Shown one piece after another: positions 35,198 to 46,774 of a stretch of 64,000 bases of DNA. The notes beneath the pieces are model-generated. The model was not told the origin of the DNA. It saw only the letters and a program-made list of their open reading frames with translations, and did no database searches. The stretch covers positions 7,874,501 to 7,938,500 of the forward strand of contig NZ_CP041186.1 of assembly GCF_006517175.1 (NCBI RefSeq), in the 5' to 3' direction. This stretch comes from Persicimonas caeni. Its GTDB lineage: Bacteria > Myxococcota_A > Bradymonadia > Bradymonadales > Bradymonadaceae. A program made the position numbers and the translations under genes. Numbering within the stretch: the first letter of the stretch is position 1; every line of letters starts with the position of its first letter.

Positions 35198-35965
35198 CTA
35201 TTCGGCGACCTTGGCGAGAATGACCGTGATATTATCGTCGCCGCCATGATCGTTGGCCATGTCGACGAGCTTTTTGCACAACACCTCGAGATCATCGCCT
35301 TCGGCGAGCATCTCTTCGAGGAGGCGATCGTTGACCATGTCGGTCAAGCCATCCGAGCAGAACAAAAAGATGTCACCCGGCTCGAGTTCTTCGTAATGAA
35401 CGTCGACCTCGACCTCGTCGGTCAAGCCGCACGCACGCGTGATGACGTTCTTGTACGGGAAATACTCGATGTCCTCGGCGGCCAAAATCCCCATGCGCAC
35501 GTACTCGTTGGCCAGCGAGTGATCTTCGGTACGTTGCTGGAGCTTGCCGTTACGCAGTCGGTAGGCGCGCGAGTCACCAATGTGGGCCAGGTAGACCCCT
35601 TCGTTGGTGAAGTACCCGGACACGATGGTCGTGCCCATGCCTCGGTACAGCTCGCTGTCGGAGGCCGCGGTGAAGACCGCCCGGTTGGCCGATTGCACCG
35701 CCTGCTGTAGGCGACGCTGGATCAAGTTGATGGTGTCTTCACCGTTGACGGTCTCGGACTCGTAATCGGTGTCCGACATCGTTTCGCGGTAATATTCGAC
35801 GATCGCCTTGATGGCCATCGCACTGGCGACTTCACCGGATCGGTGGCCGCCCATGCCGTCAGCGACCACGCAGAGAGCCTCGTTGCCTTCAGAAAGGTAG
35901 AAGTCGTCTTCGTTGTGATCGCGGGCTTTTCCGACGTCGGTCATGCCGGCACAAATGAGCTTCAT
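35198..35965 (-). CDS. PP2C-family Ser/Thr protein phosphatase
   Basis: Metal-dependent phosphatase that reverses Ser/Thr phosphorylation, usually paired with a Hanks-type kinase (none in the window). 255 residues. Metal and phosphate residues lie in DVGKARDHNEDDF, VVADGMGGHRSGEVAS, YLAHIGDSRAYRL, FLFCSDGLTDMV and GGDDNITVIL, a complete set. I use the ATG at 35965 because AGGAA lies at good distance; an in-frame ATG at 36010 has no ribosome site. Short and cytoplasmic, of the bacterial Stp/PstP type without a membrane anchor. A strong terminator follows it. Confidence 0.95.
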   Translation of the reverse strand: MKLICAGMTDVGKARDHNEDDFYLSEGNEALCVVADGMGGHRSGEVASAMAIKAIVEYYRETMSDTDYESETVNGEDTINLIQRRLQQAVQSANRAVFTAASDSELYRGMGTTIVSGYFTNEGVYLAHIGDSRAYRLRNGKLQQRTEDHSLANEYVRMGILAAEDIEYFPYKNVITRACGLTDEVEVDVHYEELEPGDIFLFCSDGLTDMVNDRLLEEMLAEGDDLEVLCKKLVDMANDHGGDDNITVILAKVAE

Positions 35966-36103
35966 GTGCGCTTCCTGGATGGGCCCTTCAACAACAGAAT
36001 CATATGCCATCGGAGTATACGCCGAGTTACGGACAACGTAAAGAATATCCTCGCGCGGCTACCGACGGCAACCGGGGCGAATGCATTCCCCTCTCGTGCA
36101 GCA

Positions 36104-37918
36104 TCACAGGTTGTCGGTGTCGAAGTCAATACGCTCGGCCTCGAAGTCCGCCGAAATCGGCGACGCTTGCGACTGATTGAGGTCGGCGTTCTGCATGAAA
36201 CCGTCGAATTTGCCTTCCTCGATGAAGTCGACGAAACCGTCGGAGGTCGTCTCGACGAGCACACCTTCGCCACCAATACGCATGCCCAGGTCGTACTCCA
36301 AGTTGCGCACGAGCATGTCGGCCAGGCTGAACACCGTGCTGGAGGCGTTTTGGCAGAATCCGGAGATCTGGTGATCGTAGATGCATCCATCCCAGACCGC
36401 CAAGTCGACGCACATCTCGCCGTCCGAGCCGGTGATCGAGGTGCCCAGCCCGTCGCAAATCCAGTACGAGAACGCTTCGCTCAACGAGCTGGCGTTTCCA
36501 TCGGTGAGCTCGGGGATGATCACGTCGTTGAGGATATACATGATCAGTCGGCCGTAGCGCAGCGACAGCGGGTGCATGTCGATCTGCAGCTGATTGTAGG
36601 CGGCCACGCGTCCTGTCCACTCCGAACTCATGATGCCCAAATCGCCAAAATCACCGTCGGCGTCGGCCTGGATGTTGATCGCTCCGCAGTCGGGCGGCGA
36701 GTTCGCGTCGCAATCCCAACGCCAGTAGAGGGTGATGCCCAACCAGTTGTCGGTGCCACGGAACTCGTAGTTGGACGACATCTTGCCGATGGTCAACTCG
36801 CTGTGGACTTCCAAGTTGGCAACGACATTGCGTAGATCCTGGCCGGCGCGCATCAGCGGGGCCAGTGCGTCGTTGTTGTTGATCCAGTTGTTGACCATGT
36901 TAACGAAGTCATCCTCGAGGCCGGTCAGGCTCAGGAACTGGTCCATCGCGGTGCCGCCGAGCCCCAAGAATTGCTGGAGCAGGTTCATCACCTCGTCGTA
37001 CAAGGTCTGACCGGGGTTCTCGAAGAAATCGAGAATCCGCATGATGGTCGATCCGACTGCGCCCGAATCCTCGAGGGCCTGAGAAAAGTCCCAGTGGCTC
37101 GTCACATCGTATCGGCCCACCGGGTTGAGCGGGATGAGCTGTAGGAGCAGTTCTTTGCGAGTGATCTCATCGGGGCGAATCTCGATGTCCTCGATGCACC
37201 CGGCGCCGGCAATCTGGCCGCGATCACCGCGACCGACGGCGGTCACCATGAAGCGCTCGCGCGTGCCGAGCTCTTCGAACTTGACCCTCTCGCTGATCGT
37301 TCCTGCCACGTAGGTGGAGAGATCGCCCTCTTCGCGCGGGGACAACGGGCGAAACTCCGAGCAGCTATAATCGCCATCTCGATACAACCGCAGGTCGATG
37401 TCGGCCAACTGCATGACCGACGCGCCCGTGTTGACCATGGTGATTTCGAGGTCGCCGGTCTCGAGCGGGCGAATATCGACCGTGAAGGTCACGCCGTTCG
37501 ACGAGCCGTGGTCGGCTTTGACTTTGAGGGTTTGCGGCTGGGCGCCCAGGCGCAAATCGACCGAGGCGCCTCCGTCTTCAGAAGTCGCCGAGTTGAAGGC
37601 CGACAGCGTCGTGTCGGTCTGGTCGACCGGCTCGATGATCTCGAAGGCGATGTTCTGGTTGAACGCCGGCTCGCCGGTGGTCTTCTTGTAGAGGAAGACC
37701 TTCAATTCGACCGTCTCGGTCACGTTGCCGATAAGATCGGTCGCGCCCGCAGGAACCATGAAGTAGTCGTCACCGAGTTGCGGCGCTGTGCCGTCCTCGT
37801 CGGCTCGCGACTGGTCCACATTGGTATTTACCGCGCCATCGCCACATCCGAAGAGCGACACGCCGGACAGCGCGATGAGAAGTAAATACAGCGAGACGGT
37901 GCGAAATTTGGCAGCCAT
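36104..37918 (-). CDS. Large predicted lipoprotein, unknown function
   Basis: 604 residues with a clear lipoprotein signal (LYLLLIALSGVSLF, lipobox FGC, Cys25). The first 170 residues look like an Ig-like beta-sandwich (FLYKKTTGEPAFNQNIAFEI, then VDIRPLETGDLEITMVN). The middle and C-terminal parts contain helices and several cysteines (CDANSPPDC; ICDGLGTS; CVDLAVWDGCIYD). No catalytic motif was recognised. It probably faces the periplasm or cell surface. GAGGG precedes the ATG. Such long lipoproteins of unknown role are common in Myxococcota-like genomes (general knowledge). Confidence 0.75.
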   Translation of the reverse strand: MAAKFRTVSLYLLLIALSGVSLFGCGDGAVNTNVDQSRADEDGTAPQLGDDYFMVPAGATDLIGNVTETVELKVFLYKKTTGEPAFNQNIAFEIIEPVDQTDTTLSAFNSATSEDGGASVDLRLGAQPQTLKVKADHGSSNGVTFTVDIRPLETGDLEITMVNTGASVMQLADIDLRLYRDGDYSCSEFRPLSPREEGDLSTYVAGTISERVKFEELGTRERFMVTAVGRGDRGQIAGAGCIEDIEIRPDEITRKELLLQLIPLNPVGRYDVTSHWDFSQALEDSGAVGSTIMRILDFFENPGQTLYDEVMNLLQQFLGLGGTAMDQFLSLTGLEDDFVNMVNNWINNNDALAPLMRAGQDLRNVVANLEVHSELTIGKMSSNYEFRGTDNWLGITLYWRWDCDANSPPDCGAINIQADADGDFGDLGIMSSEWTGRVAAYNQLQIDMHPLSLRYGRLIMYILNDVIIPELTDGNASSLSEAFSYWICDGLGTSITGSDGEMCVDLAVWDGCIYDHQISGFCQNASSTVFSLADMLVRNLEYDLGMRIGGEGVLVETTSDGFVDFIEEGKFDGFMQNADLNQSQASPISADFEAERIDFDTDNL

Positions 37919-38057
37919 TTGGCCCTCGCCATTTTCTTAGCGATATCAATTGTTATTTGTAGACACGCGGCGAGAGTAGCAGCTTGCGGGGGGGAAATCA
38001 ACTCAGCGGGCCTCTAGCGCCGGTTGGCATGTTCGATCAAGGCGACAAGAACGCAAA

Positions 38058-38097
38058 AGGCGCGACTTCCAAGAGGAAGCCGCGCCTGCGTTTTTTG
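38058..38097. terminator. Long hairpin terminator downstream of the 200-residue lipoprotein
   Basis: A 13-bp stem with one mismatch (38058-38070 with 38075-38087, loop AAGA) is followed on the plus strand by TTTTTT (38091-38096), with a shorter T tract on the minus strand. It lies about 28 bases after the minus-strand lipoprotein stop, so it probably ends that transcript despite the better T-run on the other strand. Confidence 0.7.
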
Positions 38098-38114
38098 TAT
38101 CGGACGTGCCGATC

Positions 38115-38717
38115 TTAGCGCTGGAACCCGTCGCCTTCCGGAGCCAGCACGCTGATTCCGACGAAGGTGCCGATAGCCACCGCGCTCACGCCGACGATGG
38201 TGCCTACGGTCTTCCAGGTGCTGAACTGGCGTACTTCGCCGCCTTCGACCTGATCGAGCGATAGGAGAAGGTCGTACTCCGGAGAGACGATCTGCTGCTC
38301 ACTCATCATGAAGTTGAACGGGGTGACGCGGAAAGTCTCGCCGTTCTTGGTCACCACGTTGACCGGGTTGGCGGTCGACACGGGGACGCGCTGACAGCCC
38401 GGGCGGCCGGTCTTCTCTTCGGTCTCGCGCGCGCCGGTGGCGTCGCTGGCCGTCGCAGCCTCGTCGCCCTCGGCCTGCGCCCACATCGAGCCGTCGAGCT
38501 CGAGCGACTTATAGGCCGTGCCCTCAGAGTCCTCGGAGCTCGACGCCGTCGCAGTGTCGGCGCAGTCGCCATAGACGACCACGACCTCTTTCTGCTCGAC
38601 CTCACTCTCGAGCTTCTCGAGCTCGCCCTTGTCGATAAAATACGTGTTATAGCAAGCGACCTGGCTGAAGCTTGCGATCGCCAGAAGTGCAAAGAGCCGC
38701 TTATTTTTCAGGAACAT
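38115..38717 (-). CDS. Predicted lipoprotein, unknown function
   Basis: 200 residues. The signal FALLAIASFSQVAC gives lipidated Cys22 followed by YNTYFIDKGELEKLESEV, a likely coiled segment. The mature part holds one cysteine pair candidate (GDCADTA and RPGCQRVP) and a hydrophobic segment near the C-terminus (VGTIVGVSAVAIGTFVGISVL) that could be a membrane span or glycine-zipper, unusual for a lipoprotein. GAGG is seven bases before the ATG. No family was recognised. A hairpin terminator follows the stop. Confidence 0.7.
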   Translation of the reverse strand: MFLKNKRLFALLAIASFSQVACYNTYFIDKGELEKLESEVEQKEVVVVYGDCADTATASSSEDSEGTAYKSLELDGSMWAQAEGDEAATASDATGARETEEKTGRPGCQRVPVSTANPVNVVTKNGETFRVTPFNFMMSEQQIVSPEYDLLLSLDQVEGGEVRQFSTWKTVGTIVGVSAVAIGTFVGISVLAPEGDGFQR

Positions 38718-38909
38718 CCGCGTACCTCAGTGTCGAACGGTGGCAACGTCTCCGAATCATTTTCGGGTACCGAGCGCCAGAATCGTAGGGCATCCGTGCG
38801 CGGCGCGCAAGGAAGTTTGTCGACAACGTGCCACGACGGCGGCGTCTGGGTGCCACATGAGGCCGTTCAATGGCTGCTCGTCCAAACTACGTGGCAGTCA
38901 CGCCGCGGC

Positions 38910-38937
38910 TTGCCGCATCACCGAGTTGCGTTACACT
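38910..38937 (+). promoter_or_regulatory. Candidate promoter for the barrel-like protein gene
   Basis: TTGCCG (38910-38915) and TACACT (38932-38937) are spaced by 16 bases, 31 bases before the ATG at 38969. This is a pattern match only. Confidence 0.3.
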
Positions 38938-38968
38938 GCTCCGGACGCATTCCCCGCTCGGTTTCCGA

Positions 38969-39658
38969 ATGAGCATAATCATGCAGTGTTTCGAACTCCT
39001 GCGCACACGCTTGCTAAGACTGGCGGCGTTGCTCTGCCCTCTTCTTTTGCTGACGTCCTCCGCCGTCGCCGAGGAATCCTCGGGAGACGCCACGCGCGAG
39101 TACAGCCAATACTACACCGGTGCGTTCCACGAGTACTCGATGCGCGGCGGGCTGACCCTGCCGTCGAACACCGACTACAGTGGCTGGCACCTCGATATCG
39201 GCATGCGCCACTCCTTTCCGTTCCTGGTCGGGGATTTTCGCGTCGCCTATCAGTTCGATCGGCTCGACGCCGACACGGACGCCGATCTCGGTCAGCTCGA
39301 GCAACACGCGGTCGGCGGCTACCTCGCCATTCATCCCGGCTACCTGCTCCTCTTGGGGAGTGACTGGCTCGCCTACACCCTCTCTTCGGTGCACTTGGAA
39401 CTCGGCGGCGGCGCGCAGATGGGCGTGCTCGAGAATTCCGCGACCGAGGACTTCGAGACCGGCTTTGGCCCGTTCGTCTCCATCGGCGGAGGCTTCGACG
39501 TCCCCTTGTCCGACCCGGACAACGGCGCTGCGCCGTGGCTCAACTTCATCTACCGCTGGCGCGTGGCCGACTTCGACGGCGAAGTCGAAACCTTCGATCT
39601 CGACACCCACCTCGTACAAGTCGGGCTGGGGTGGCGAATAAACGGGCTGCTTTTCTGA
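38969..39658 (+). CDS. Predicted outer-membrane beta-barrel-like protein
   Basis: 229 residues. A signal peptide (RLAALLCPLLLLTSSAVA, cleavage before EES) is followed by alternating hydrophobic/polar strands rich in Tyr, Gly and Asp (YSMRGGLTLPS; GWHLDIGMRHSF; VAYQFDRLD; LGGGAQMGVL; FVSIGGGFDVPL), ending in GLGWRINGLLF with a terminal Phe as outer-membrane proteins often have. I infer a small 8-10 strand barrel; the sequence does not show what it does. The start at 38969 or 38981 is uncertain, since neither has a good ribosome site. The lytic transglycosylase gene follows after 83 bases. Confidence 0.7.
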   Translation: MSIIMQCFELLRTRLLRLAALLCPLLLLTSSAVAEESSGDATREYSQYYTGAFHEYSMRGGLTLPSNTDYSGWHLDIGMRHSFPFLVGDFRVAYQFDRLDADTDADLGQLEQHAVGGYLAIHPGYLLLLGSDWLAYTLSSVHLELGGGAQMGVLENSATEDFETGFGPFVSIGGGFDVPLSDPDNGAAPWLNFIYRWRVADFDGEVETFDLDTHLVQVGLGWRINGLLF

Positions 39659-39741
39659 GTTGTGATGGGCGGCTTGTCTCGTGCGGCCTGCGCCGCACAA
39701 CCTGCATCTTGCGAATCTCGTTAGACTTTCCGGAGAAATCT

Positions 39742-41994
39742 ATGTCTCACCGTCGTTTGTCGCTCGCGTTTGCGCTCGCGGCTTCTTTGACTCTCAGCGC
39801 GAGCAGCGCGTCGGCTCAATTGCCGAACGCGTCGGTCTTGCCGCCGGCATTTTGTCCGTCGTCGGCGTGTGGTCAGGGAATGCAACTGTACGCGCTCGAG
39901 AAGTACGCCGAGGCGGCGAAGGCCTGGGAGAAGGCGCAAACGGCGCTGCCCAAAGACGAGTCGACCTGGCGCACGCGCGTCGACTTGTTGATCTTGTCGG
40001 CCAACGCGCACGAGATGGCCGCCGATTATACCCGCGCGGGCATGAGCTATCTGAAGGCGAGCCGGCTCGACGAGTCGCTTCGGCCCTACCTGCAGTTCAA
40101 GGCCGCCGAGACGCTGGTGCAGTCGCCCGAGCCCCCGAGGGACGCGCTCGAGCGGATTGTGGAGGCAAAGGTCCTCGAGCGCGGCTACCCGGGCTCGGAG
40201 TTCGTCGCCGCTCGCCTCGAGGCTTTCTTGAAGGATGGCATGCTGTCGGCAAAGCGCGCCGAAGCGGCTTTGACCAGCGAGGAGCGCGAGGCGACCTGTC
40301 AGTGGCTGTCGGCCATGCTCGTCGACGAGACCAAGCCGAAGGGTGGCAAGCGCAACAAACCGGGCGCCGAGTGGGCCAAACTCGCCGATTTGACCTACGG
40401 CAACTGCCTTCCGGAGCAACTGCACGCCGACTTCGAGAAAACGCCCGTCAAACCGTCCGATTCGATGCAACTCGAGCGCGCCGAGCGTTGGTACGGCGCG
40501 GTTCGCTTTCCCGAGGCGTTCGACGAGCTCGAAAAGGTCGACCTGAAGAAGCTCGACAAGACCGAGCAATGCCGCACACACTTTCGCCGTGGACGCACGC
40601 TCTACCGGCTGCGCAAGCGCACAAAGTCGATTCAGGCCTACGAGAAGGTCATCGACAAATGCAAGACCGAGGCAAACGTCGACGAGCGTGTCAGCGCCCT
40701 GTACGCCGTGGGCAAAATGCTCTTCTGGCGCGACAAATTCGACACCTCCAAAGCGCGTTTCGAGACCCTCCTGAAGGACTACCCGAAGCGAAGCCACGCC
40801 GACGACGCCCTGCTCTACTTGGCGCGTATCGCCCGTGAGCAGAAGAAGCCCAAACAAGAAGAGAAAATCGTCGAGCGCGCTCTTCGCGAGTATCCCGACG
40901 GCGACATGGCCCACGAGATCGTGTGGGAGTACCTCGAGGGCTCGTACCGCGCCGGCAAGCACAAGGAGTTTCTGGCCAAGCTCGACCGCCTCAAGATGCC
41001 CGAGTTCGACGCCCAGTACTTCAGCCAGGGCCGCCTCGAGTATTTCTCGGGCCAAGCCTGGAAAGCGCTCGGACGCGAGAAGAACGCCGCTGAGGCGTGG
41101 CAAGAGGCATGGTCAAAGTATCCCTTTAGCTTTTACGGCTACGTCGCTCGCCAGCGCCTCCTCGAAGAAGGCAAGACGCCGGCGTCACTCGACGACGGCG
41201 TTCAGATGCAGGTCGCCGATTGGTTCCTCGACACCAAGTGGCAAACTTCGGGCGCGGAGCGCCTCGTGCAACTCGGCCGCTACGGCATGGCAGCCGAGGT
41301 CGAGCGCGCCCGTCTGAACAACGGTGAGCGCAGCGACGCCGACCGCTGGCGGCTGGCGTACCTGGAACACCTGGCGGGGCGTTATCCCGTGAGCCACAAC
41401 ATCGCGCGGCGCGGCGTACGCGGCCGCCCCTGGGCACATCCAGAGGCTGGGCGTCACGTACGCTGGACGATCGCGTGGCCCAACCCGTTCGCCACCGACA
41501 TTCGACGAGCCGTCGTCGCCGAAGCCCGCCAAGCGACGGACAAAGAGACGGTCGACCCGGCGCTTCCGGCCGCGATCATGCGCGAGGAGTCGAGTTTTAT
41601 CGAGGATATCGAGTCTTGGGCGGGCGCGCTCGGATTGATGCAACTCATGCCCGCGACGGCCAAGGGCCACGACGACGACATCGAAGGCGTAGCGACGCCC
41701 GCCAAGCTCAAGACGTCGCTCGTCAACATTCGCGTGGGTGTCGATCACCTGTACTACCTGGCGCGGCGCTTCGACAGCCACCCTGTGCTGATGACCGCGG
41801 CCTACAACGCGGGCGGCGGCGCCGTGTCGAAGTGGCTGCGTCGCAACAAGGCCAAGGATATCGCCATTTTCGTCGAGGACATCCCCTACGACCAGACGCG
41901 CAACTACACCAAGCGGGTCATCGGCAGCTACGGGGCGTACCAGTGGCTCAACGGGATCCGCACTCTCGACCCGACGGTCGTGCGCGATCCGTAA
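39742..41994 (+). CDS. Slt70-like lytic transglycosylase
   Basis: Cleaves peptidoglycan glycan strands to 1,6-anhydro ends in the periplasm. 750 residues from the ATG at 39742, which has GGAGA five bases upstream; the frame is open further upstream inside the previous gene. Signal peptide to about SASSASA, then a long superhelical TPR-like region (LYALEKYAEAAKAWEKAQ; KSIQAYEKVID; TSKARFETLLKDYPK), then the catalytic domain with IMREESSF (catalytic Glu616), GALGLMQLMPATAK and TAAYNAGGGAVSKWL. The length and order match Slt70, with a long extra TPR segment. It converges on a hybrid kinase gene with only 26 bases between stops. Confidence 0.93.
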   Translation: MSHRRLSLAFALAASLTLSASSASAQLPNASVLPPAFCPSSACGQGMQLYALEKYAEAAKAWEKAQTALPKDESTWRTRVDLLILSANAHEMAADYTRAGMSYLKASRLDESLRPYLQFKAAETLVQSPEPPRDALERIVEAKVLERGYPGSEFVAARLEAFLKDGMLSAKRAEAALTSEEREATCQWLSAMLVDETKPKGGKRNKPGAEWAKLADLTYGNCLPEQLHADFEKTPVKPSDSMQLERAERWYGAVRFPEAFDELEKVDLKKLDKTEQCRTHFRRGRTLYRLRKRTKSIQAYEKVIDKCKTEANVDERVSALYAVGKMLFWRDKFDTSKARFETLLKDYPKRSHADDALLYLARIAREQKKPKQEEKIVERALREYPDGDMAHEIVWEYLEGSYRAGKHKEFLAKLDRLKMPEFDAQYFSQGRLEYFSGQAWKALGREKNAAEAWQEAWSKYPFSFYGYVARQRLLEEGKTPASLDDGVQMQVADWFLDTKWQTSGAERLVQLGRYGMAAEVERARLNNGERSDADRWRLAYLEHLAGRYPVSHNIARRGVRGRPWAHPEAGRHVRWTIAWPNPFATDIRRAVVAEARQATDKETVDPALPAAIMREESSFIEDIESWAGALGLMQLMPATAKGHDDDIEGVATPAKLKTSLVNIRVGVDHLYYLARRFDSHPVLMTAAYNAGGGAVSKWLRRNKAKDIAIFVEDIPYDQTRNYTKRVIGSYGAYQWLNGIRTLDPTVVRDP

Positions 41995-42020
41995 CACGGG
42001 CTTTCTCGAACCCGGCGCGC

Positions 42021-43775
42021 CTAGTGCTGGATGAGGCTCGTTAACGTCTCGGCGCTCACCGGCTTGACCACGTGATGGTCGAAGCCCTCCGCGATTGAAC
42101 GCTGGCTGACAGCTTGGCCACTACGGCCCGAGACGGCCAGGAACCTCGTTTCGGCGAGGTTCTCTAGCTTCTTGAGCTCCTTGAGAACCGTATAACCGTC
42201 GAGGTCCGGCAGGCCCAGGTCGAGCAGCACGATATCCGGCTCGAAATCGGGCGCTGCTTCGAGCGCCGACTTGCCGTCCAAGCGCACGCAGACCTGATGG
42301 CCGCGCATCTTCAGAAGCATCGCCAGCGCTTCACCAAGATCTTTACTGTCGTCCACCAGCAGAATTCGCTTGCCGGTGTCGCTCGTCTGGCCGCCCTTCT
42401 CCTGAACCATCACTTCAGGTTCGACGAGCGGCTGCGCGCACGATTGTTCGTCCGAGCTCGTCTCGTCCGAGATATGCTCGGCGAGCAATTCGACCAGACA
42501 GGGGCCGTCGATAGGCTTTCGCACGTAGCCGTTACAGCCCGCTTCCAAGCATTTCTTGCGGTCGCCGCGCATTGCATTCGCCGTGAGCGCCACGATCGTC
42601 CCCTCGTAGCCCTCCTGGCGGAGCCGTCGGCTCGCCTCGTAGCCGTCCATGACCGGCATTTGCATGTCCATGACCACGGCATCGAAGGGGTTGCCCGCCT
42701 TCTCGGCCTGAGCGACACACGTGATCGCCTCCTTGCCGTTGGCACAGGTGCGCACGACGCCGCCGGCCCGCTCGATGAAATAGCGCGCCAAGAAGCGAAT
42801 CTCGTGGCGATCGTCGACCACCAACACCCGGCACTCGAGCTTGGGCAGCGGACGGGCCGACTGCGGCTCGGGCATCGTAATGCCTTTTCGCGGCGTCACC
42901 ATCGCGACGTTTTCGAGCGAGCCGGTCGGCATGATCACCGTAAACGTACTCCCCTCCCCCAGCGTGCTGTCGACTTCGAGGCGGCCGCCCAGCCGCTCGA
43001 CGAGACGCCGGCAAATCGTCAGGCCGAGCCCGGTGCCGCCGAACTCGCGCGTGACCGAAGTGTCGGCTTGAGCGAATGGCTCGAAGAGCCGGCGCTGATG
43101 GGTCTCGCTGATGCCGATGCCGGTGTCGATCACTCGGAAGCGAATCTGCGACTGCGCTTCATCGATGAAGTCGACCTTCAAGACCACGTGGCCGTCGTCG
43201 GTGAACTTGATCGCGTTGCCCACGAGGTTGACCAGCACCTGGCGAAGCCGAGTCGGGTCGGTCTCGATGGTCTCGGGCAAATCGCCGTCGTACTCGACTA
43301 CCAGCGGAATCTGCTTCTCCTGAGCGCGCACGTGCATCAGCGACGACACCTCGGCGACCAACTCGTCGGGGGCCGCGCGTGTCGTATCGATCTCGAGCTT
43401 ACCGGCTTCGATCTTCGACAAGTCGAGGATGTCGTTGATGATCTCGAGCAGGAAATTGCCGTTGCGTTTGATCGTCTCCACGCAATGGCGATTGTCGGGA
43501 TCGTCGAGATGGCTCAGCAACACGTCGGCATACCCCAAGATCGCCGTCATCGGCGTGCGAATCTCGTGGCTCATATTCGCCAAGAACTCGCTCTTCGAGC
43601 GGTTCGCCGCGTCGGCCTCTTGCTTGGCACGCTCGAGCGCTTCGAGCTCTCGGTCGCGCACACCTTCGGGCAAGGACGTCCCCCCATATAGCTGGAGGGC
43701 CTCACGCAACCGGGCATTCTCGGCTTCGAGCTCGCTCAGGCGCGTGTGCAAATCGTTGTTATGATTGATGGTCAT
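42021..43775 (-). CDS. Hybrid histidine kinase with two receiver domains
   Basis: 584 residues, soluble. An N-terminal coiled coil (LHTRLSELEAENARL) replaces a sensory domain, followed by HisKA with H70 in MSHEIRTPM, the ATPase domain (DTGIGIS, GGTGLGLTIC) and two receivers: Asp370 in VVMDMQMPVMDG and Asp519 in IVLLDLGLPDLDG. Both receivers keep the acidic pair and conserved Lys (RKPID; VKPVS). No DNA-binding output is present, so output probably goes through a phosphotransfer protein or protein contact. The ATG at 43775 has AGGAG upstream and is preferred to an in-frame start at 43838. Confidence 0.93.
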   Translation of the reverse strand: MTINHNNDLHTRLSELEAENARLREALQLYGGTSLPEGVRDRELEALERAKQEADAANRSKSEFLANMSHEIRTPMTAILGYADVLLSHLDDPDNRHCVETIKRNGNFLLEIINDILDLSKIEAGKLEIDTTRAAPDELVAEVSSLMHVRAQEKQIPLVVEYDGDLPETIETDPTRLRQVLVNLVGNAIKFTDDGHVVLKVDFIDEAQSQIRFRVIDTGIGISETHQRRLFEPFAQADTSVTREFGGTGLGLTICRRLVERLGGRLEVDSTLGEGSTFTVIMPTGSLENVAMVTPRKGITMPEPQSARPLPKLECRVLVVDDRHEIRFLARYFIERAGGVVRTCANGKEAITCVAQAEKAGNPFDAVVMDMQMPVMDGYEASRRLRQEGYEGTIVALTANAMRGDRKKCLEAGCNGYVRKPIDGPCLVELLAEHISDETSSDEQSCAQPLVEPEVMVQEKGGQTSDTGKRILLVDDSKDLGEALAMLLKMRGHQVCVRLDGKSALEAAPDFEPDIVLLDLGLPDLDGYTVLKELKKLENLAETRFLAVSGRSGQAVSQRSIAEGFDHHVVKPVSAETLTSLIQH

Positions 43776-43869
43776 TGCGACTCCTGGGACATACCACGTG
43801 CAGTCTTCGAACGTGTGCACCGGAGTCGTAATTTCCAATGAGACTACAAATACTTAGAAATACTAAACC

Positions 43870-45208
43870 TCAGTAGAACTGACCGCCGCCGAGGCTGATG
43901 GGGTTGGTAATGTCGCCGTAGAGGGGCAACGCGTAGTCGATGCGGGCGATAAAGCCCTGGATCTTGGGCACGATAAAGCGCAACCCGATGCCGGTGCTCG
44001 CCCCCGTGAGCTTGGCGAGATTCGAGAACTCCGTCGAGATACCCGAGGCGTCGGCGAAGACCACGTGTTGGAGCACGACCCAGCGCGTATCGAGCGACGG
44101 GATTCGATACTCGAGGTTGGCGAGCCAGTAATGCTCCCCGGCAAACCGGTCGTTGGCGAACCCGCGCACGGTGTCGAGGCCGCCCAGAAAGAACCGGTGC
44201 TGGATGGCGTCGATATCGCCGGTGCCGGCGGCCAGGCGCGCGGCGAGGTTCGAGTTGAGCGGCAGCGTCTCGAAGTGGCTCACGCCGGCCAATAGCTTGG
44301 TGTAGGTGTGTGTCGAGCCCAGATTCTCGTTGGCGTGCGACAGGCTCACGCTGAACTGCGTGCCGTCGAGCAGGTAGTTGTCTTGGTCGATACGCCCCAA
44401 CATGGCGCTCAGGCTCATGATGGTCGCGTGGCTCTCGGGCGGAAGCCCCCGCTCACGCTGGAGTTCTTCGATGGTCGGCGACAACCGGTTGTACGAGAAG
44501 TCGTCGTTGACGTAGCGCAGCGATAGCTGAGTGCGAAACCACCAGAGCCACTCCTTCCGTAGATACGTGCCGACGGTGAACCGATTGAGCAAAAAGCCGC
44601 CGTCGACCTCACCGTCTGCGTCGTAGAGTGTGTATCCTCGGTTTTGCGTGCCTACGTCGATCCCTCCGCGCAGACGCTGCCCGAACATTCGCGGGTGATA
44701 CAGCCAGCCGTAAAACGAGTTCGCCTCGCCCAACCGCTCGTATTGGCCTCCCACGCCGATATAGTGCCCCAACAGGTTGTCGTCGAAGGCGCCGACGATG
44801 AGGCGGTAAGTGCCGCCCCCTCGGTTGAAGCTAAAGATTGGAAGCGTCGTCCACTTCTCGTCGACCGAGATCTGTAGCGCCGCCGCGCGGACGCCCTCGG
44901 GCAAGACCTTCGTGGTCTGCACATCGACCAACTCGTAGCGGACTTTGCGAAAGAGCCCGGTGTTGCGAACGCGCTGGACGCTCTCTTCGATCGAGTCGAC
45001 GCTCGCCGTCTCACCCTCCTCGACGATCAACTCTCGACGCACGACGTACGGCTCGGTGCGCTCGAGCCCTTCGATAGTGACGGTGTCGACGAAGATATGC
45101 CCGGGCTTCTCGGCGCCCTCCTCTCCATCTCCGGCGGCCGTACCGGTTCTGGGGGACAGAAGGCACACCAGCGCGGCCAAGAGTGCGGCCGCAGTGCCCA
45201 GCATGCGT

Positions 45209-45219
<11 letters not shown>
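43870..45219 (-). CDS. Omp85/BamA-type outer-membrane protein with one POTRA
   Basis: 449 residues. Signal sequence to about TGTAAG, then one POTRA-like domain (FVDTVTIEGLERTEPYVVRR, then ESVQRVRNTGLFRKVRYEL, residues about 42-100). The rest is a barrel of the surface-antigen type with GGLDTVRGFANDRFAGEHY (loop 6 VRGF/Y motif), LANLEYRIP and the C-terminal GGGQFY. BamA has five POTRAs and TamA three, so this is a short member of unknown substrate. The GTG start at 45219 overlaps the regulator's stop by 11 bases; an ATG at 45204 is also possible. It is the last gene of ruvX-mltG-regulator-barrel. Confidence 0.88.
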
Positions 45220-46765
<1,546 letters not shown>

Positions 46766-46774
46766 GTTCGAGCG

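Noticed and set aside
41997-42014. Short hairpin between the convergent transglycosylase and kinase genes
   Set aside because: Stem of four bases only; too weak to call a terminator.
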